A DNA stretch of 64,000 nucleotides from Flavobacterium sp. UBA6135 (lineage in GTDB: Bacteria; Bacteroidota; Bacteroidia; Flavobacteriales; Flavobacteriaceae): contig NZ_DIVJ01000039.1 of NCBI RefSeq assembly GCF_002428305.1, positions 36,284 through 100,283 of the forward strand, given 5' to 3'. Below, one piece after another: positions 25,687-34,252 of the stretch. How positions within the stretch are numbered: the first letter of the stretch is position 1; every line of letters begins with the position of its first letter. The position numbers and the translations under genes are program-made. The notes under the pieces are model-generated. The model saw nothing but the letters and a program-made list of their open reading frames with translations. It did no database searches and was not told the origin of the DNA.

Positions 25687-27183
25687 TTACATCCATTTTT
25701 TAGAACTACGTTCTACTTCAACCAACCAATAATTAATCCAATTTTTTAGTTTGGAATACTTTGCAAATTTAAATCCAACATCGCCGGCGGCGGTATGAAA
25801 AGTAATGTGAGCCACATCTGCCTTTTTGTGCCAAAAATATTGCTTTGTTGTTATCCCTTGAATTTTATAAACTTCCAAAAATTGATGTTGTACTTCCCAA
25901 GCATTTCTTTTCAACTCAATAAAATCGGCGTTTACATACATTCTATAGTTTCTAAACTTAAACCAAAGCACTGTGCCAACAAACACTAAATATACTAAAA
26001 TTAAAGGAAAATAGAACTGTATTTCCGGCAAAACAAACAATCCTAGAATAAGCACTGCTGCTATAGGAACAACAATCGTTAGGATTACCGCTTTTAGTAA
26101 ATATCGAAAATTTGGGGTAAGTACCTCTTTCTCCTTAGTCATTTTCCCGTAAATCATGGTCATGATGTTATTGCGTTCAGCGTCTGAACAACCCGGAATT
26201 TCGATAGTTCCTTTTTTTGTATTTTCTTGTTCAAATCCGTCATTTGATGAAGCTTGATTGAGTTCCATCGTAAATAAATTTAATTTCTTTTGAAAGAAAT
26301 TTTGTGAAAACAATGCCGATTGTACTTTTATCGGTTTTAATAACGTGTTCTTTTTGGCAATTAATCCATGACTTACAACCAACGATTCATTTTGTTTTTT
26401 TATTTGATAATCAAAATATTTAAAAACAATTCTGCCCACATTCAAAGTTATTACCACAAACAAAATCAATAAAATGATAAATGAAAGTGAAAAATAAGCA
26501 ATGCTCTGATCAATATAACCTTCAACTTCTTGTTCGTCAACTTCAAATGTTTCTTTGAAATCATAAATACCATTATACATTGTGCCAAAAAAACCAATGA
26601 TTAGAGCGATACTTCTACCATAATTGGAAGTAAAACCTACTTTTATTAGCGTGAGTAAATTGATTTTTAAAATTGAATCTTCCGCAAAATCTGTAGCAAC
26701 TTCATTTGTTTTCGTTTTCTCTGAAGCAACCAATAATTCTTTTAGGTAATTGGCCATTTTAAAATCAATAGCTCGAATGCTCACCTCTTTTTTTGTGCTT
26801 CCGGCCGTATCGATATCTAAACTGTAAACCCCTACCATTTTTTGAATTAGGGATTGATTGATATTTACTTGCTGGATTTTATTAAGTTGCAACGTCACTT
26901 TATTCTTTGAAAAAATTCCTTCTTGAATCACAAATTCTTGTCGTTTGGAATCAAGATAAAAAGTAAAATTTATATATTTCAGATAAGCAATAACGCCAAT
27001 AACAACCAACACTAGAACAAGAAAACCAAAAACCACAAAAATTTTGGTCCAATCCATTTTATACAAAACCAACAACAAAGGAGCCCATAAACCTCTGATG
27101 ATACCTTGTAGCGTATCGGCAAACATTATGGCAATTCCTTTAATGGATTGTCTTTGAGGTTGGCTAAAATCGCAGGTTTCCAT
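25687..27183 (-). CDS. Multi-pass membrane protein with two bacterial PH domains (YdbT-like)
   Basis: A 498-residue protein. Pairs of transmembrane helices (around 30-70, 185-250 and 370-410) alternate with bPH2 (DUF304) domains. One such domain has FYLDSKRQEFVIQEGIFSK and IQQVNINQSLIQKM, and later ones show VVSHGLIAKKNTLLKP and YKIQGITTKQY. B. subtilis YdbT, paired with YdbS, has the same build; a role in resistance to certain bacteriocins has been reported there. The gene starts 3 bases after the YdbS-like gene ends, a conserved pairing. Placement inside a men operon is notable. Confidence 0.85.
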   Translation of the reverse strand: METCDFSQPQRQSIKGIAIMFADTLQGIIRGLWAPLLLVLYKMDWTKIFVVFGFLVLVLVVIGVIAYLKYINFTFYLDSKRQEFVIQEGIFSKNKVTLQLNKIQQVNINQSLIQKMVGVYSLDIDTAGSTKKEVSIRAIDFKMANYLKELLVASEKTKTNEVATDFAEDSILKINLLTLIKVGFTSNYGRSIALIIGFFGTMYNGIYDFKETFEVDEQEVEGYIDQSIAYFSLSFIILLILFVVITLNVGRIVFKYFDYQIKKQNESLVVSHGLIAKKNTLLKPIKVQSALFSQNFFQKKLNLFTMELNQASSNDGFEQENTKKGTIEIPGCSDAERNNIMTMIYGKMTKEKEVLTPNFRYLLKAVILTIVVPIAAVLILGLFVLPEIQFYFPLILVYLVFVGTVLWFKFRNYRMYVNADFIELKRNAWEVQHQFLEVYKIQGITTKQYFWHKKADVAHITFHTAAGDVGFKFAKYSKLKNWINYWLVEVERSSKKWM

Positions 27184-27186
27184 CAG

Positions 27187-27786
27187 TTATAAGTTGGATT
27201 CATCGGTTGTTTTAGAATCATCTGACTCCAAGGTAGTTTCAGGAAGTTGTACTTCTTCATCTGGTGTTTCTACTTCTTCATTTTCAATTAATCCCAACAA
27301 ATATGTTTTGATACTTTCTGCTTGTTGTTTTGGCAATCCCGAAATATGTAAATCGCTACTGCTTCCTCCGGCTGTATAAATTTGCAATTCGCTCAAATCA
27401 TACATTCTGGAAAAAACACCTTCGTGTAATGCCACATGTTGAATTCGATTGAATGGAATTATGGTTGTTGTAGTGGCTAAAATTCCTTTTCTAAAGATGA
27501 CATCTCTTTCCCTAACGGCATAGCCTTTCTTTTTAAAAGCTATAGTTGTTAACCAAAATAGCAATCCAATAACGAGAATTTTAGCTGCCGCCAAAGGAAG
27601 TATATAATCTCGTGAATCATCATTAAACAATAATAATGCAAAAAACCCTAAAGTTAAAATGACTGAAAAAATGGCGTTACCAATATAAACTACATTTAAA
27701 TAGTCTTTATGAAGTGGTGTAAATACAACCTCTTCCCATTTAGGTAAATCTTCAAAATTGATCTGCTTGTTTGTAAAATTTTCCAA
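27187..27786 (-). CDS. Membrane protein with one bacterial PH domain (YdbS-like)
   Basis: The 199-residue protein has two transmembrane helices (about 28-75) and one bPH2 domain: YAVRERDVIFRKGILATTTT followed by IIPFNRIQHVALHEGVFSRM. The last 30 residues are acidic and low in complexity (EEVETPDEEVQLPE). It is the first partner of the YdbS/YdbT-like pair and probably forms a membrane complex with it. The gap to menB upstream is 21 bases. Confidence 0.85.
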   Translation of the reverse strand: MENFTNKQINFEDLPKWEEVVFTPLHKDYLNVVYIGNAIFSVILTLGFFALLLFNDDSRDYILPLAAAKILVIGLLFWLTTIAFKKKGYAVRERDVIFRKGILATTTTIIPFNRIQHVALHEGVFSRMYDLSELQIYTAGGSSSDLHISGLPKQQAESIKTYLLGLIENEEVETPDEEVQLPETTLESDDSKTTDESNL

Positions 27787-27807
27787 TTTATAATGTTGTA
27801 AAATTGA

Positions 27808-28647
27808 TTATGGAATCCATTTTTTCTCAAAATTAGGTTTACGCTTTTCCAGAAAAGCATTTCTTCCTTCTTTTGCTTCGTCAGTCATATACGCTAGTCG
27901 GGTTGCTTCACCGGCAAAAACCTGTTGTCCCACCATGCCGTCATCTGTAAGATTCATAGCAAATTTCAACATTTTGATTGACGTTGGCGATTTGGCTAAA
28001 ATCTCTTGAGCCCATTCATAAGCCGTATTTTCTAATTCATCATGAGGAATAACTGCATTAACCATTCCCATATCAAAAGCTTCTTGTGCGGAATAATTTC
28101 TACCTAAAAAGAAAATTTCTCTGGCTTTTTTTTGGCCCACCATTTTGGCTAAATAGGCAGAACCATAACCGCCATCAAAACTCGTTACATCGGCATCTGT
28201 TTGTTTAAAAATAGCGTGTTCTTTACTGGCTAAAGTCAAATCGCAAACCACATGCAAACTGTGTCCGCCACCCACTGCCCAACCGGGAACAACAGCAATA
28301 ACCGCTTTTGGCATAAAACGAATCAACCGTTGTACTTCCAAAATATTCAATCGATGCATACCGTCTTCACCCACATAACCTTGATGACCTCTGGCTTTTT
28401 GATCGCCACCGCTACAAAAAGAATATACCCCATCTTTGGAAGAAGGTCCTTCTGCTGAAAGTAAAACCACACCAATTGAGGTGTCTTCTTGAGCATCATA
28501 AAAGGCTTGGTATAATTCGGCCGTGGTTTTGGGTCTAAAAGCATTTCTAACATCCGGTCTGTTAAAAGCGATTCGGGCTACCCCATTACATTTTTTATAG
28601 GTGATATCTTCAAATTCTTTTGCTGTTTTCCAATCAATTTGTGACAT
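27808..28647 (-). CDS. menB: 1,4-Dihydroxy-2-naphthoyl-CoA synthase
   Basis: This 279-residue crotonase-fold enzyme has the MenB-specific stretches FCSGGDQKARG (about 77-87), VGGGHSLHVVCDL (about 124-136) and DGGYGSAYLAK (about 160-170), and it ends in EKRKPNFEKKWIP. It closes the naphthoate ring from o-succinylbenzoyl-CoA. It is the first gene of the minus-strand run menB, PH pair, menA, MBL, menC. The divergent gene at 28708 shares the 60-base gap. Confidence 0.95.
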   Translation of the reverse strand: MSQIDWKTAKEFEDITYKKCNGVARIAFNRPDVRNAFRPKTTAELYQAFYDAQEDTSIGVVLLSAEGPSSKDGVYSFCSGGDQKARGHQGYVGEDGMHRLNILEVQRLIRFMPKAVIAVVPGWAVGGGHSLHVVCDLTLASKEHAIFKQTDADVTSFDGGYGSAYLAKMVGQKKAREIFFLGRNYSAQEAFDMGMVNAVIPHDELENTAYEWAQEILAKSPTSIKMLKFAMNLTDDGMVGQQVFAGEATRLAYMTDEAKEGRNAFLEKRKPNFEKKWIP

Positions 28648-28707
28648 AACGATTCAATTTTTACGTAAAAATAGTACTTTTAGCCATTTAAATAAAACTA
28701 TTTCCAT

Positions 28708-29235
28708 ATGAAAAAGAAACTGACAATTTTAAGTGTTTTATTACTAGCCTTTTATAGTTACAGTCAACATATAAAAACACCCACATTTGAAATTTCCTTT
28801 CCGTTAGAACCGAAATTTGAAGAAGTTACAACCGAAACAGATGCGGGCGATTCAACTATAAAAATGTATCAACTACGGCACCTAAATTCTATGATTTTAA
28901 TGATGGAAGGCACCATTGATGAGGAATATGATTTTGAAAGTATAGAAGAAGTTACAAAAGCATCATTACAAGGAGCGAGAAATGGCAGCAATGACAATTT
29001 AGCCTTGCAATTGGGTACAAAAGCAACAAACACCAGTGAAGTATTTTATCAATATAAAGATAAAATCTTGGCTCTGAAATCAAGTGATGTTATCGGACCA
29101 TTTTTTGGAAATACGTTTGCTACCATTTTTCAAAATAAAATGTACAGCATTATGGTTTTTAGTCAAACTAATGAGGAAGGAACCACGCTTTATAACAATT
29201 TACTGGATTCTTTTAAGTTAGTACATTTAAAATAA
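28708..29235 (+). CDS. Exported hypothetical protein
   Basis: A 175-residue protein with a signal peptide (MKKKLTILSVLLLAFYSYSQ, cleavage before Gln20). The mature part (IKTPTFEISFPLEPKFEEV) begins like many small Bacteroidota proteins of unknown function that share a PsbP/MOG1-like alpha-beta sandwich; this resemblance is weak. No catalytic motif is seen. The PH-domain gene follows 11 bases later, so the two may form an operon. Confidence 0.75.
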   Translation: MKKKLTILSVLLLAFYSYSQHIKTPTFEISFPLEPKFEEVTTETDAGDSTIKMYQLRHLNSMILMMEGTIDEEYDFESIEEVTKASLQGARNGSNDNLALQLGTKATNTSEVFYQYKDKILALKSSDVIGPFFGNTFATIFQNKMYSIMVFSQTNEEGTTLYNNLLDSFKLVHLK

Positions 29236-29246
29236 CAGCCTTTTTT

Positions 29247-29687
29247 ATGACTACAATATTCAAATCCTCCATTCATTATTTGACCGGAATTTTACTGACC
29301 GTAATGGGTGCTTTTTTAATTTTACTTGCCTTATTTGTTTTGTTTTTTGAAGATTTAATTGTAGAAACAATTATTGTGTCTTCGCTTTTACTTATTGTGG
29401 GAATACTTTGTTTTTGGATTTTGTTAGATACCAAGTATAAAATCGACAACACACATGTTTATTATGTTTCAGGTCCTATTCGAGGAAAAATTGAAATTGC
29501 TTCCATCCGAAAGATTGAATACCAAAAAGGTTGGTATAACAAAAGTTTTTTAAAACCTACTTTAGATTTTAACGGTATATATCTCTATTACAATAAATTT
29601 GATGACATATGTATTTCGCCTCAAAATCGTGTCGAATTTGTTAACTACTTGTTGACAATTAATCCTAATATTGTTATAATTGAATAG
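29247..29687 (+). CDS. Small membrane protein with bacterial PH domain (bPH_6-like)
   Basis: The 146-residue protein has two transmembrane helices (about 12-35 and 41-60) followed by a single PH-like domain of the YyaB/bPH_6 type: YKIDNTHVYYVSGPIRGKIE, then IASIRKIEYQKGWYN. The domain faces the cytosol if the N-terminus is inside. No function is established for this form. It is the third PH-type protein within 4 kb. Confidence 0.75.
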   Translation: MTTIFKSSIHYLTGILLTVMGAFLILLALFVLFFEDLIVETIIVSSLLLIVGILCFWILLDTKYKIDNTHVYYVSGPIRGKIEIASIRKIEYQKGWYNKSFLKPTLDFNGIYLYYNKFDDICISPQNRVEFVNYLLTINPNIVIIE

Positions 29688-29707
29688 GGTTACTAACTTA
29701 AAAAAAT

Positions 29708-29715
29708 TAGATTTG
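29708..29715 (+). promoter_or_regulatory. Promoter -7 box TAGATTTG
   Basis: TAGATTTG lies 34 bases before the ATG at 29750, so the serine hydrolase gene probably has its own promoter. Confidence 0.5.
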
Positions 29716-29749
29716 TATATCCAAAATCGATTTAATCAATTTTTTTGAC

Positions 29750-30961
29750 ATGCCTAAAACCTTAACAGCTGTCTTTTTAATAGCAGTATTTCTTTTTCAG
29801 TCTTGTAAAAAAGAACAAGAAAAACCTTTATTAGCTGAAGCTTTAGAGGTAAAGAAATCTATTCATGACAGTTTGTTACTATCCATTCCGTTTCAACTCA
29901 ATTCTTCACATCCATCTGAAGAGTACATGCTTCAGAAAAAAGCAGCTATTTCAAATTTCTATACCAAAACATTTGAACCAGTTGATTTTAGCGGTAGTTT
30001 TTTGGTTGCCAAAAATGGAGTTATACTTTATGAAAAGTATCGAGGTTTTGAAAATTTTGAGAAAAAAATCCCTGTAACCTCCAATTCATCACTTCATGTT
30101 GCTTCCATCAGTAAAGTGATTACGGCTACCGCCATATTAAAATTAGTTCAAGACAATCATGTTCAGTTAGATCAAACCGTTCAAAGTATTCTTCCTGATT
30201 TTCCGTATGAAAAAACGACCATTCGAACCCTTTTAAATCACAGAAGTGGATTGCCTCATTATTCCAGATTTCCTGAAACTATAAAAGGTTGGAATTCTAA
30301 AAAAGTTTTGACAAATCATGATGTTTTGGATTATTTAAAACGATACAAATTGGCCTTGGTTTTTAAAAATGATACTAAATTCAATTATTGCAATACCAAC
30401 TATGTAATGTTGGCTTTAATCATTGAGAAAGTCACTCAAAAAAGTTATGCTGAAGCTTTAAATACTTTGATTTTTGAACCCTTAAAAATGAAGAATACGT
30501 TTGTTTTTGATTATTTAAATCAGAAAAATGATGTAAGTCAATCCTACAAAAGCACCAGAGTAAATTATGGTTGGGATCAGTTTGATGCCCTTTATGGTGA
30601 CAAAAACATTTATACCAATCCGAGAGATTTAGCCACATTTGATTTGGCCACTTATTCTTCTGAATTTTTACGAAAAAATCTTTGGGAAGAAGCGTTAAAA
30701 GGCTATAGTTATGAAAAAAGAGGTGTTCGCAATTATGGCTTAGGCATCCGAATGAACGAATGGGAAACCGGTCAACATTTACATTATCACAATGGCTGGT
30801 GGCATGGCAGTACATCGTCTTATGTAACCATTAAAAAAGATACCGTTGTAATTATTGGAATTTCAAACAAATACACTCAAAAAACCTATCAGTCTATCAA
30901 ACTTTCAAGATTGTTTGGTGATTATCCTTATGAGTTGGATTCACAAAATGTGGAACAATAA
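29750..30961 (+). CDS. Serine hydrolase of the beta-lactamase (class C/PBP-like) family, lipoprotein
   Basis: The 403-residue protein has a lipoprotein signal (VFLFQSCKKEQ; Cys at about 19). The catalytic SxxK is in ASISKVITATA (about 122), the YxN element is NYCNTNYVM (about 213), and the HxG-type third motif is HNGWWHG (about 345). This fits the esterase, D-alanyl-peptidase or class C-like family rather than a true resistance beta-lactamase. It would act in the periplasm. Its stop is 2 bases from the end of the convergent CvfB-like gene. Confidence 0.88.
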   Translation: MPKTLTAVFLIAVFLFQSCKKEQEKPLLAEALEVKKSIHDSLLLSIPFQLNSSHPSEEYMLQKKAAISNFYTKTFEPVDFSGSFLVAKNGVILYEKYRGFENFEKKIPVTSNSSLHVASISKVITATAILKLVQDNHVQLDQTVQSILPDFPYEKTTIRTLLNHRSGLPHYSRFPETIKGWNSKKVLTNHDVLDYLKRYKLALVFKNDTKFNYCNTNYVMLALIIEKVTQKSYAEALNTLIFEPLKMKNTFVFDYLNQKNDVSQSYKSTRVNYGWDQFDALYGDKNIYTNPRDLATFDLATYSSEFLRKNLWEEALKGYSYEKRGVRNYGLGIRMNEWETGQHLHYHNGWWHGSTSSYVTIKKDTVVIIGISNKYTQKTYQSIKLSRLFGDYPYELDSQNVEQ

Positions 30962-30963
30962 AT

Positions 30964-31797
30964 TTATTTCACTAAATAAATTCCGTCTTCTTTAATCTCT
31001 ATTTGTTTTTGTTTGTATAACATTCCCACTGCTTTTTTGAACGTTTTTTTACTCATTTTCAAAACCGTTTTAATGTCTTCCGGATGACTGTTATCATTTA
31101 ATCTCAAAAATCCGCGATTGATTTTTAACTCGCTTAGAATTTTTTCAGCGTTGGGTTCGATACTTTCAAAACCTTGTTTTTGCAACGAAACATCAATTTT
31201 TCCATCAGGTCGCAAAGCTTTTATGTATCCTGTAGTTTGATCACCGGGTCTGAATTTATCTTCATAAAAACCATCGGCATAAATCAAACCTTTATGCTTT
31301 TTATTAATGATGACATTGATTCCTAATTCCGATTGATGAGAATACAATAATGTTACCTCCTCACCTATTTCATAAGTTGGTGGTTCTTGATTTAAAAATT
31401 GATTGATTTTACTGGAAGCTACTAATCTATTGGTTTTTTCATCTAAATACAAATGCACCATGTATCGTTTCCCAACTTCCATTTTTCGGGCTTGCTCCAA
31501 AAAAGGAGCAAAAATATCTTTTTCTAAACCCCAATCTAAAAATGCTCCAAACTGATTGATGTAATTCACCCGAAGAAATGCAAAATCATTAATTGTGATA
31601 TAAGGTTGTAGTGTTGTTGCCACCGGACGTTCTTCATGATCAAGATATACAAAAACGGTAATTTCATCACCAATTTCATAGGTTTTAGGCACATATTTGT
31701 TTGGCAATAAAACATCGTTTTTACCATCTGATAAAAATAATCCTACTTGTGTGGCTCTATCTATTCGTAAGGTGTGAAAAGTTCCAATAGTTAACAT
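30964..31797 (-). CDS. S1 RNA-binding protein, CvfB family
   Basis: A 277-residue protein made of repeated OB/S1-like beta-barrels (LRVNYINQFGAFLDWGLEKD and TGYIKALRPDGKIDVSLQKQ) with a C-terminal winged-helix (LRLNDNSHPEDIKTVLKMSK). This matches CvfB/YitL, a cytosolic RNA-binding regulator affecting virulence in Staphylococcus. The role in this phylum is unknown. It follows menD by 62 bases but has its own promoter box. Confidence 0.9.
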   Translation of the reverse strand: MLTIGTFHTLRIDRATQVGLFLSDGKNDVLLPNKYVPKTYEIGDEITVFVYLDHEERPVATTLQPYITINDFAFLRVNYINQFGAFLDWGLEKDIFAPFLEQARKMEVGKRYMVHLYLDEKTNRLVASSKINQFLNQEPPTYEIGEEVTLLYSHQSELGINVIINKKHKGLIYADGFYEDKFRPGDQTTGYIKALRPDGKIDVSLQKQGFESIEPNAEKILSELKINRGFLRLNDNSHPEDIKTVLKMSKKTFKKAVGMLYKQKQIEIKEDGIYLVK

Positions 31798-31810
31798 GTC
31801 AATTTTTTTT

Positions 31811-31818
31811 CAAAGATA
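31811..31818 (-). promoter_or_regulatory. Promoter -7 box TATCTTTG
   Basis: On the minus strand, TATCTTTG ends 13 bases before the ATG at 31797. The CvfB-like gene is therefore probably transcribed separately from menD. Confidence 0.65.
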
Positions 31819-31859
31819 CACATAGTTTAAAGAATACCTAAAAATGAAAATGCGAGAAA

Positions 31860-33521
31860 TTAAACTACGTTTTTAAAATAATCCTTCAACAATTTATCAT
31901 TATCATAGGTTGGCGTAAAAACTTCTAGAATTTGCGGCTGTTCTGAATTACCAAAAAACGATGTTAGTTCTTGTTTTAAAGATTCTATTGAACTTGCTTT
32001 TGTATACTTCATACTATACATTTTAGCTAAATTTTCAGCAGTCAAGCAATGTGACGTTTCAAAATAGGTATGAAAAGTATCATTTTCCTGATGTCCGGGT
32101 AAAATTCTGAAAATACCGCCTCCACCGTTATTGATTACAATAATTTTGAAATTTTTTGGCATATAATTGTTCCACAACGCATTACTATCATAAAAGAAAC
32201 TCACATCACCCGTAATCAAAATAGTTGGTTTTTGTGATGCAACAGCGGCTCCAATTGCTGTGGAAGTACTTCCGTCAATACCGCTGGTTCCTCGATTGCA
32301 AAACACAGGAATTGAAGGATTGAATTTGAACAATTGCGTATATCGAATGGCTGAACTATTAGAAATTTGAAGGTGTATAGCATCAGAAAAACAAGTGGAC
32401 AATTGTTCAAAAACTTTCAAGTCACAAAAATCGATTTTGTTCAAATAGGTTTCATGTTTTGAAAGTCTGTCTTTTAAAATAGTTAGATAGTAATTTTGGT
32501 AATAGCTATCTTTATAAATCACATACAACAAAAATTTCTCGAAAAACTTTTGTGGTGTTGTTTTAAAATGATGCGTCAAACAACCAAAAGTATTATAAGC
32601 TCGATGCGAATCAACATGCCAATGGTGTTTCGGTTGGTACTTTCTCAAAAAAGATTTGATACGTTTTGAAACAATCATGCCACCAAAAGTGACTAAAATA
32701 TCCGGTTGAAATGCTACAAAATCAGCATCCGCAAAAGGAGTAATTAATGTATCGATATGTGGTATAAAATTCGGATGATGCACATTTGAAGTTGTTTCGG
32801 TCAATACTACCACCGAAGGGTCATTTGCCAAATGATTAATAATTGCAGTGTCTAATGTATTGGGTGGCATTGTTCCAATCAAAATCAATTTCTTTTTAGC
32901 TGTATTCCAAATGTTTGTAGCCGCAAATATTTCTTCAAGAGAAACAATTTCTTCTTCTTTAATCAAGGGTAAAATTAACGAATCCACCGAAAGTGAGTCG
33001 ACTACTTCATATAATGGTTCTTCAAAAGGCACATTGATATGTGTGGGTCCTGATTTCAACATTGCGGTATTGAAAGCACCATTGATTTTTATATCGTTTT
33101 CTTCTGATGCTATTTCAGTTAAGTTGGCATTATATATGGTATGATTGGCTAAAACATTTTCCTGTCTGATGGTTTGTCCGTCACCAATATCAACTTTATC
33201 CAAAGGTCTGTCCGCAGAAATCACAACTAAAGGAATCATGCTGTAAAAAGCTTCAGCCACAGCCGGATAAAAATTCAACACCGCCGAACCCGAAGTGCAA
33301 ACCACCACAACCGGTTTATTGATTTGTTGAGCGATTCCCAACGCAAAAAAAGCAGCACAACGTTCGTCAGCAATACTATAACAAGTAAAAAATGGATTAT
33401 TTGTAAACCCAAGAGTTAGCGGTGCATTACGTGAACCTGGCGAAATTACAATATGTTGTATACCTTTTGCTTCACAAATTTCGAGCAGGCTTTGAGCCAA
33501 AGGTATTTTTGGATATTTCAT
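31860..33521 (-). CDS. menD: SEPHCHC synthase (2-succinyl-5-enolpyruvyl-6-hydroxy-3-cyclohexene-1-carboxylate synthase)
   Basis: This 553-residue thiamine-diphosphate enzyme has the N-terminal SPGSRNAPL motif (about 28-36), the Glu strand in VVVVCTSGSAVLNF (about 70-83), and the cofactor motif GDVSFFYDSNALWNN (about 435-449) followed by INNGGGGIFRILPG. It condenses isochorismate and 2-oxoglutarate in menaquinone synthesis. menF, normally close by, is not in the window. A -7 box and a small hairpin precede it. Confidence 0.93.
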   Translation of the reverse strand: MKYPKIPLAQSLLEICEAKGIQHIVISPGSRNAPLTLGFTNNPFFTCYSIADERCAAFFALGIAQQINKPVVVVCTSGSAVLNFYPAVAEAFYSMIPLVVISADRPLDKVDIGDGQTIRQENVLANHTIYNANLTEIASEENDIKINGAFNTAMLKSGPTHINVPFEEPLYEVVDSLSVDSLILPLIKEEEIVSLEEIFAATNIWNTAKKKLILIGTMPPNTLDTAIINHLANDPSVVVLTETTSNVHHPNFIPHIDTLITPFADADFVAFQPDILVTFGGMIVSKRIKSFLRKYQPKHHWHVDSHRAYNTFGCLTHHFKTTPQKFFEKFLLYVIYKDSYYQNYYLTILKDRLSKHETYLNKIDFCDLKVFEQLSTCFSDAIHLQISNSSAIRYTQLFKFNPSIPVFCNRGTSGIDGSTSTAIGAAVASQKPTILITGDVSFFYDSNALWNNYMPKNFKIIVINNGGGGIFRILPGHQENDTFHTYFETSHCLTAENLAKMYSMKYTKASSIESLKQELTSFFGNSEQPQILEVFTPTYDNDKLLKDYFKNVV

Positions 33522-33543
33522 TAGTAAACAACTATTAAAAGAA

Positions 33544-33562
33544 AGCGTTAAAAAAAAACGCT
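33544..33562. repeat. Small hairpin in the menD leader
   Basis: AGCGTT / AACGCT arms (33544-33549, 33557-33562) flank a run of seven A, read as T on the menD strand. It lies between the menD -7 box and the start codon, so it would be in the mRNA leader. Any attenuation role is a guess. Confidence 0.4.
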
Positions 33563-33571
33563 ATTAGAACA

Positions 33572-33579
33572 CAAATTTA
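33572..33579 (-). promoter_or_regulatory. Promoter -7 box TAAATTTG for menD
   Basis: On the minus strand, TAAATTTG lies 50 bases before the menD ATG. Confidence 0.5.
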
Positions 33580-33625
33580 AACTTTAGTAAAATAAAAACA
33601 CCTCCTACAACGTCTAAAGTTTTGT

Positions 33626-33633
33626 TATATTTG
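33626..33633 (+). promoter_or_regulatory. Promoter -7 box TATATTTG
   Basis: TATATTTG ends 16 bases before the ATG at 33650 of the acetyltransferase gene. It is divergent from the menD promoter 47 bases away. Confidence 0.6.
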
Positions 33634-33649
33634 AACAACTTTTCAACAT

Positions 33650-34156
33650 ATGGCAATTCAAATACGACCTTATACAGCAACTGATGTTCCAGCTATTTTA
33701 GAAATTATTAATTTCAACATACTTCATTCCACTTCATTGTATGATTATGAGCCGAGAACATTGGAAAAACAACTTCAAATTTTAGCTGAAAAAACAGCAA
33801 AAGGATTTCCGGTTGTTGTGGCTGTTGTTGAAGATAAAGTAGCCGGTTTTGGCATGTATGGTGAATTTCGATTTCGTGAAGCTTATCGGTTTACTGTTGA
33901 GCATTCTGTTTATATTTCGAATGATTTCAAAGGAAAAGGAATTGGCGGCAAACTACTTCAACATTTAATTGAAGATGCTAAAAACAAAAAACTACACACG
34001 ATGATTGGTGTAGTTGATGCTGAAAATAAAGAAAGTGTTCTTTTTCATGAAAAACATGGCTTTAAAACTGTTGGCATTATAAAAGAATCCGGGTTTAAAT
34101 TTAACCGTTGGTTGGATTCCGTAATTATGCAATTAATTTTGGAAGAGAATGTATAA
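33650..34156 (+). CDS. GNAT family N-acetyltransferase (phosphinothricin-acetyltransferase-like)
   Basis: The 168-residue protein opens IRPYTATDVPAILEIINF and has the acetyl-CoA loop FKGKGIGGKLLQ (about 94-105), then FHEKHGFKTVG, the last GNAT strand and helix. It resembles the PAT/MAT subgroup, which acetylates methionine derivatives and phosphinothricin-like amino acids. The actual acceptor is unknown. It is monocistronic, with convergent glutathione peroxidase downstream. Confidence 0.88.
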   Translation: MAIQIRPYTATDVPAILEIINFNILHSTSLYDYEPRTLEKQLQILAEKTAKGFPVVVAVVEDKVAGFGMYGEFRFREAYRFTVEHSVYISNDFKGKGIGGKLLQHLIEDAKNKKLHTMIGVVDAENKESVLFHEKHGFKTVGIIKESGFKFNRWLDSVIMQLILEENV

Positions 34157-34161
34157 ATGAA

Positions 34162-34224
34162 GAACACAGATTAAAGAAATCAATAAAATTTTAAAAATTT
34201 ATCTGATTTTTCTAATCTGTGTTC
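34162..34224. terminator. Long inverted repeat between convergent genes
   Basis: Arms at 34162-34182 and 34204-34224 match at 19 of 21 positions as reverse complements (outer part GAACACAGATTA) with a 21-base AT-rich loop. It lies between the acetyltransferase gene and the convergent glutathione peroxidase gene, so it may act as a two-way terminator, although no clear T-tract follows. The outer word resembles common flavobacterial spacer repeats. Confidence 0.55.
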
Positions 34225-34252
34225 GTAACCACTTGGTTCAATATACGTTAAT

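Noticed and set aside
29750..30961. True resistance beta-lactamase
   Set aside because: Motif spacing and the HNGWWHG third motif fit the broader serine hydrolase/PBP-like group, and there is no regulator next to it.
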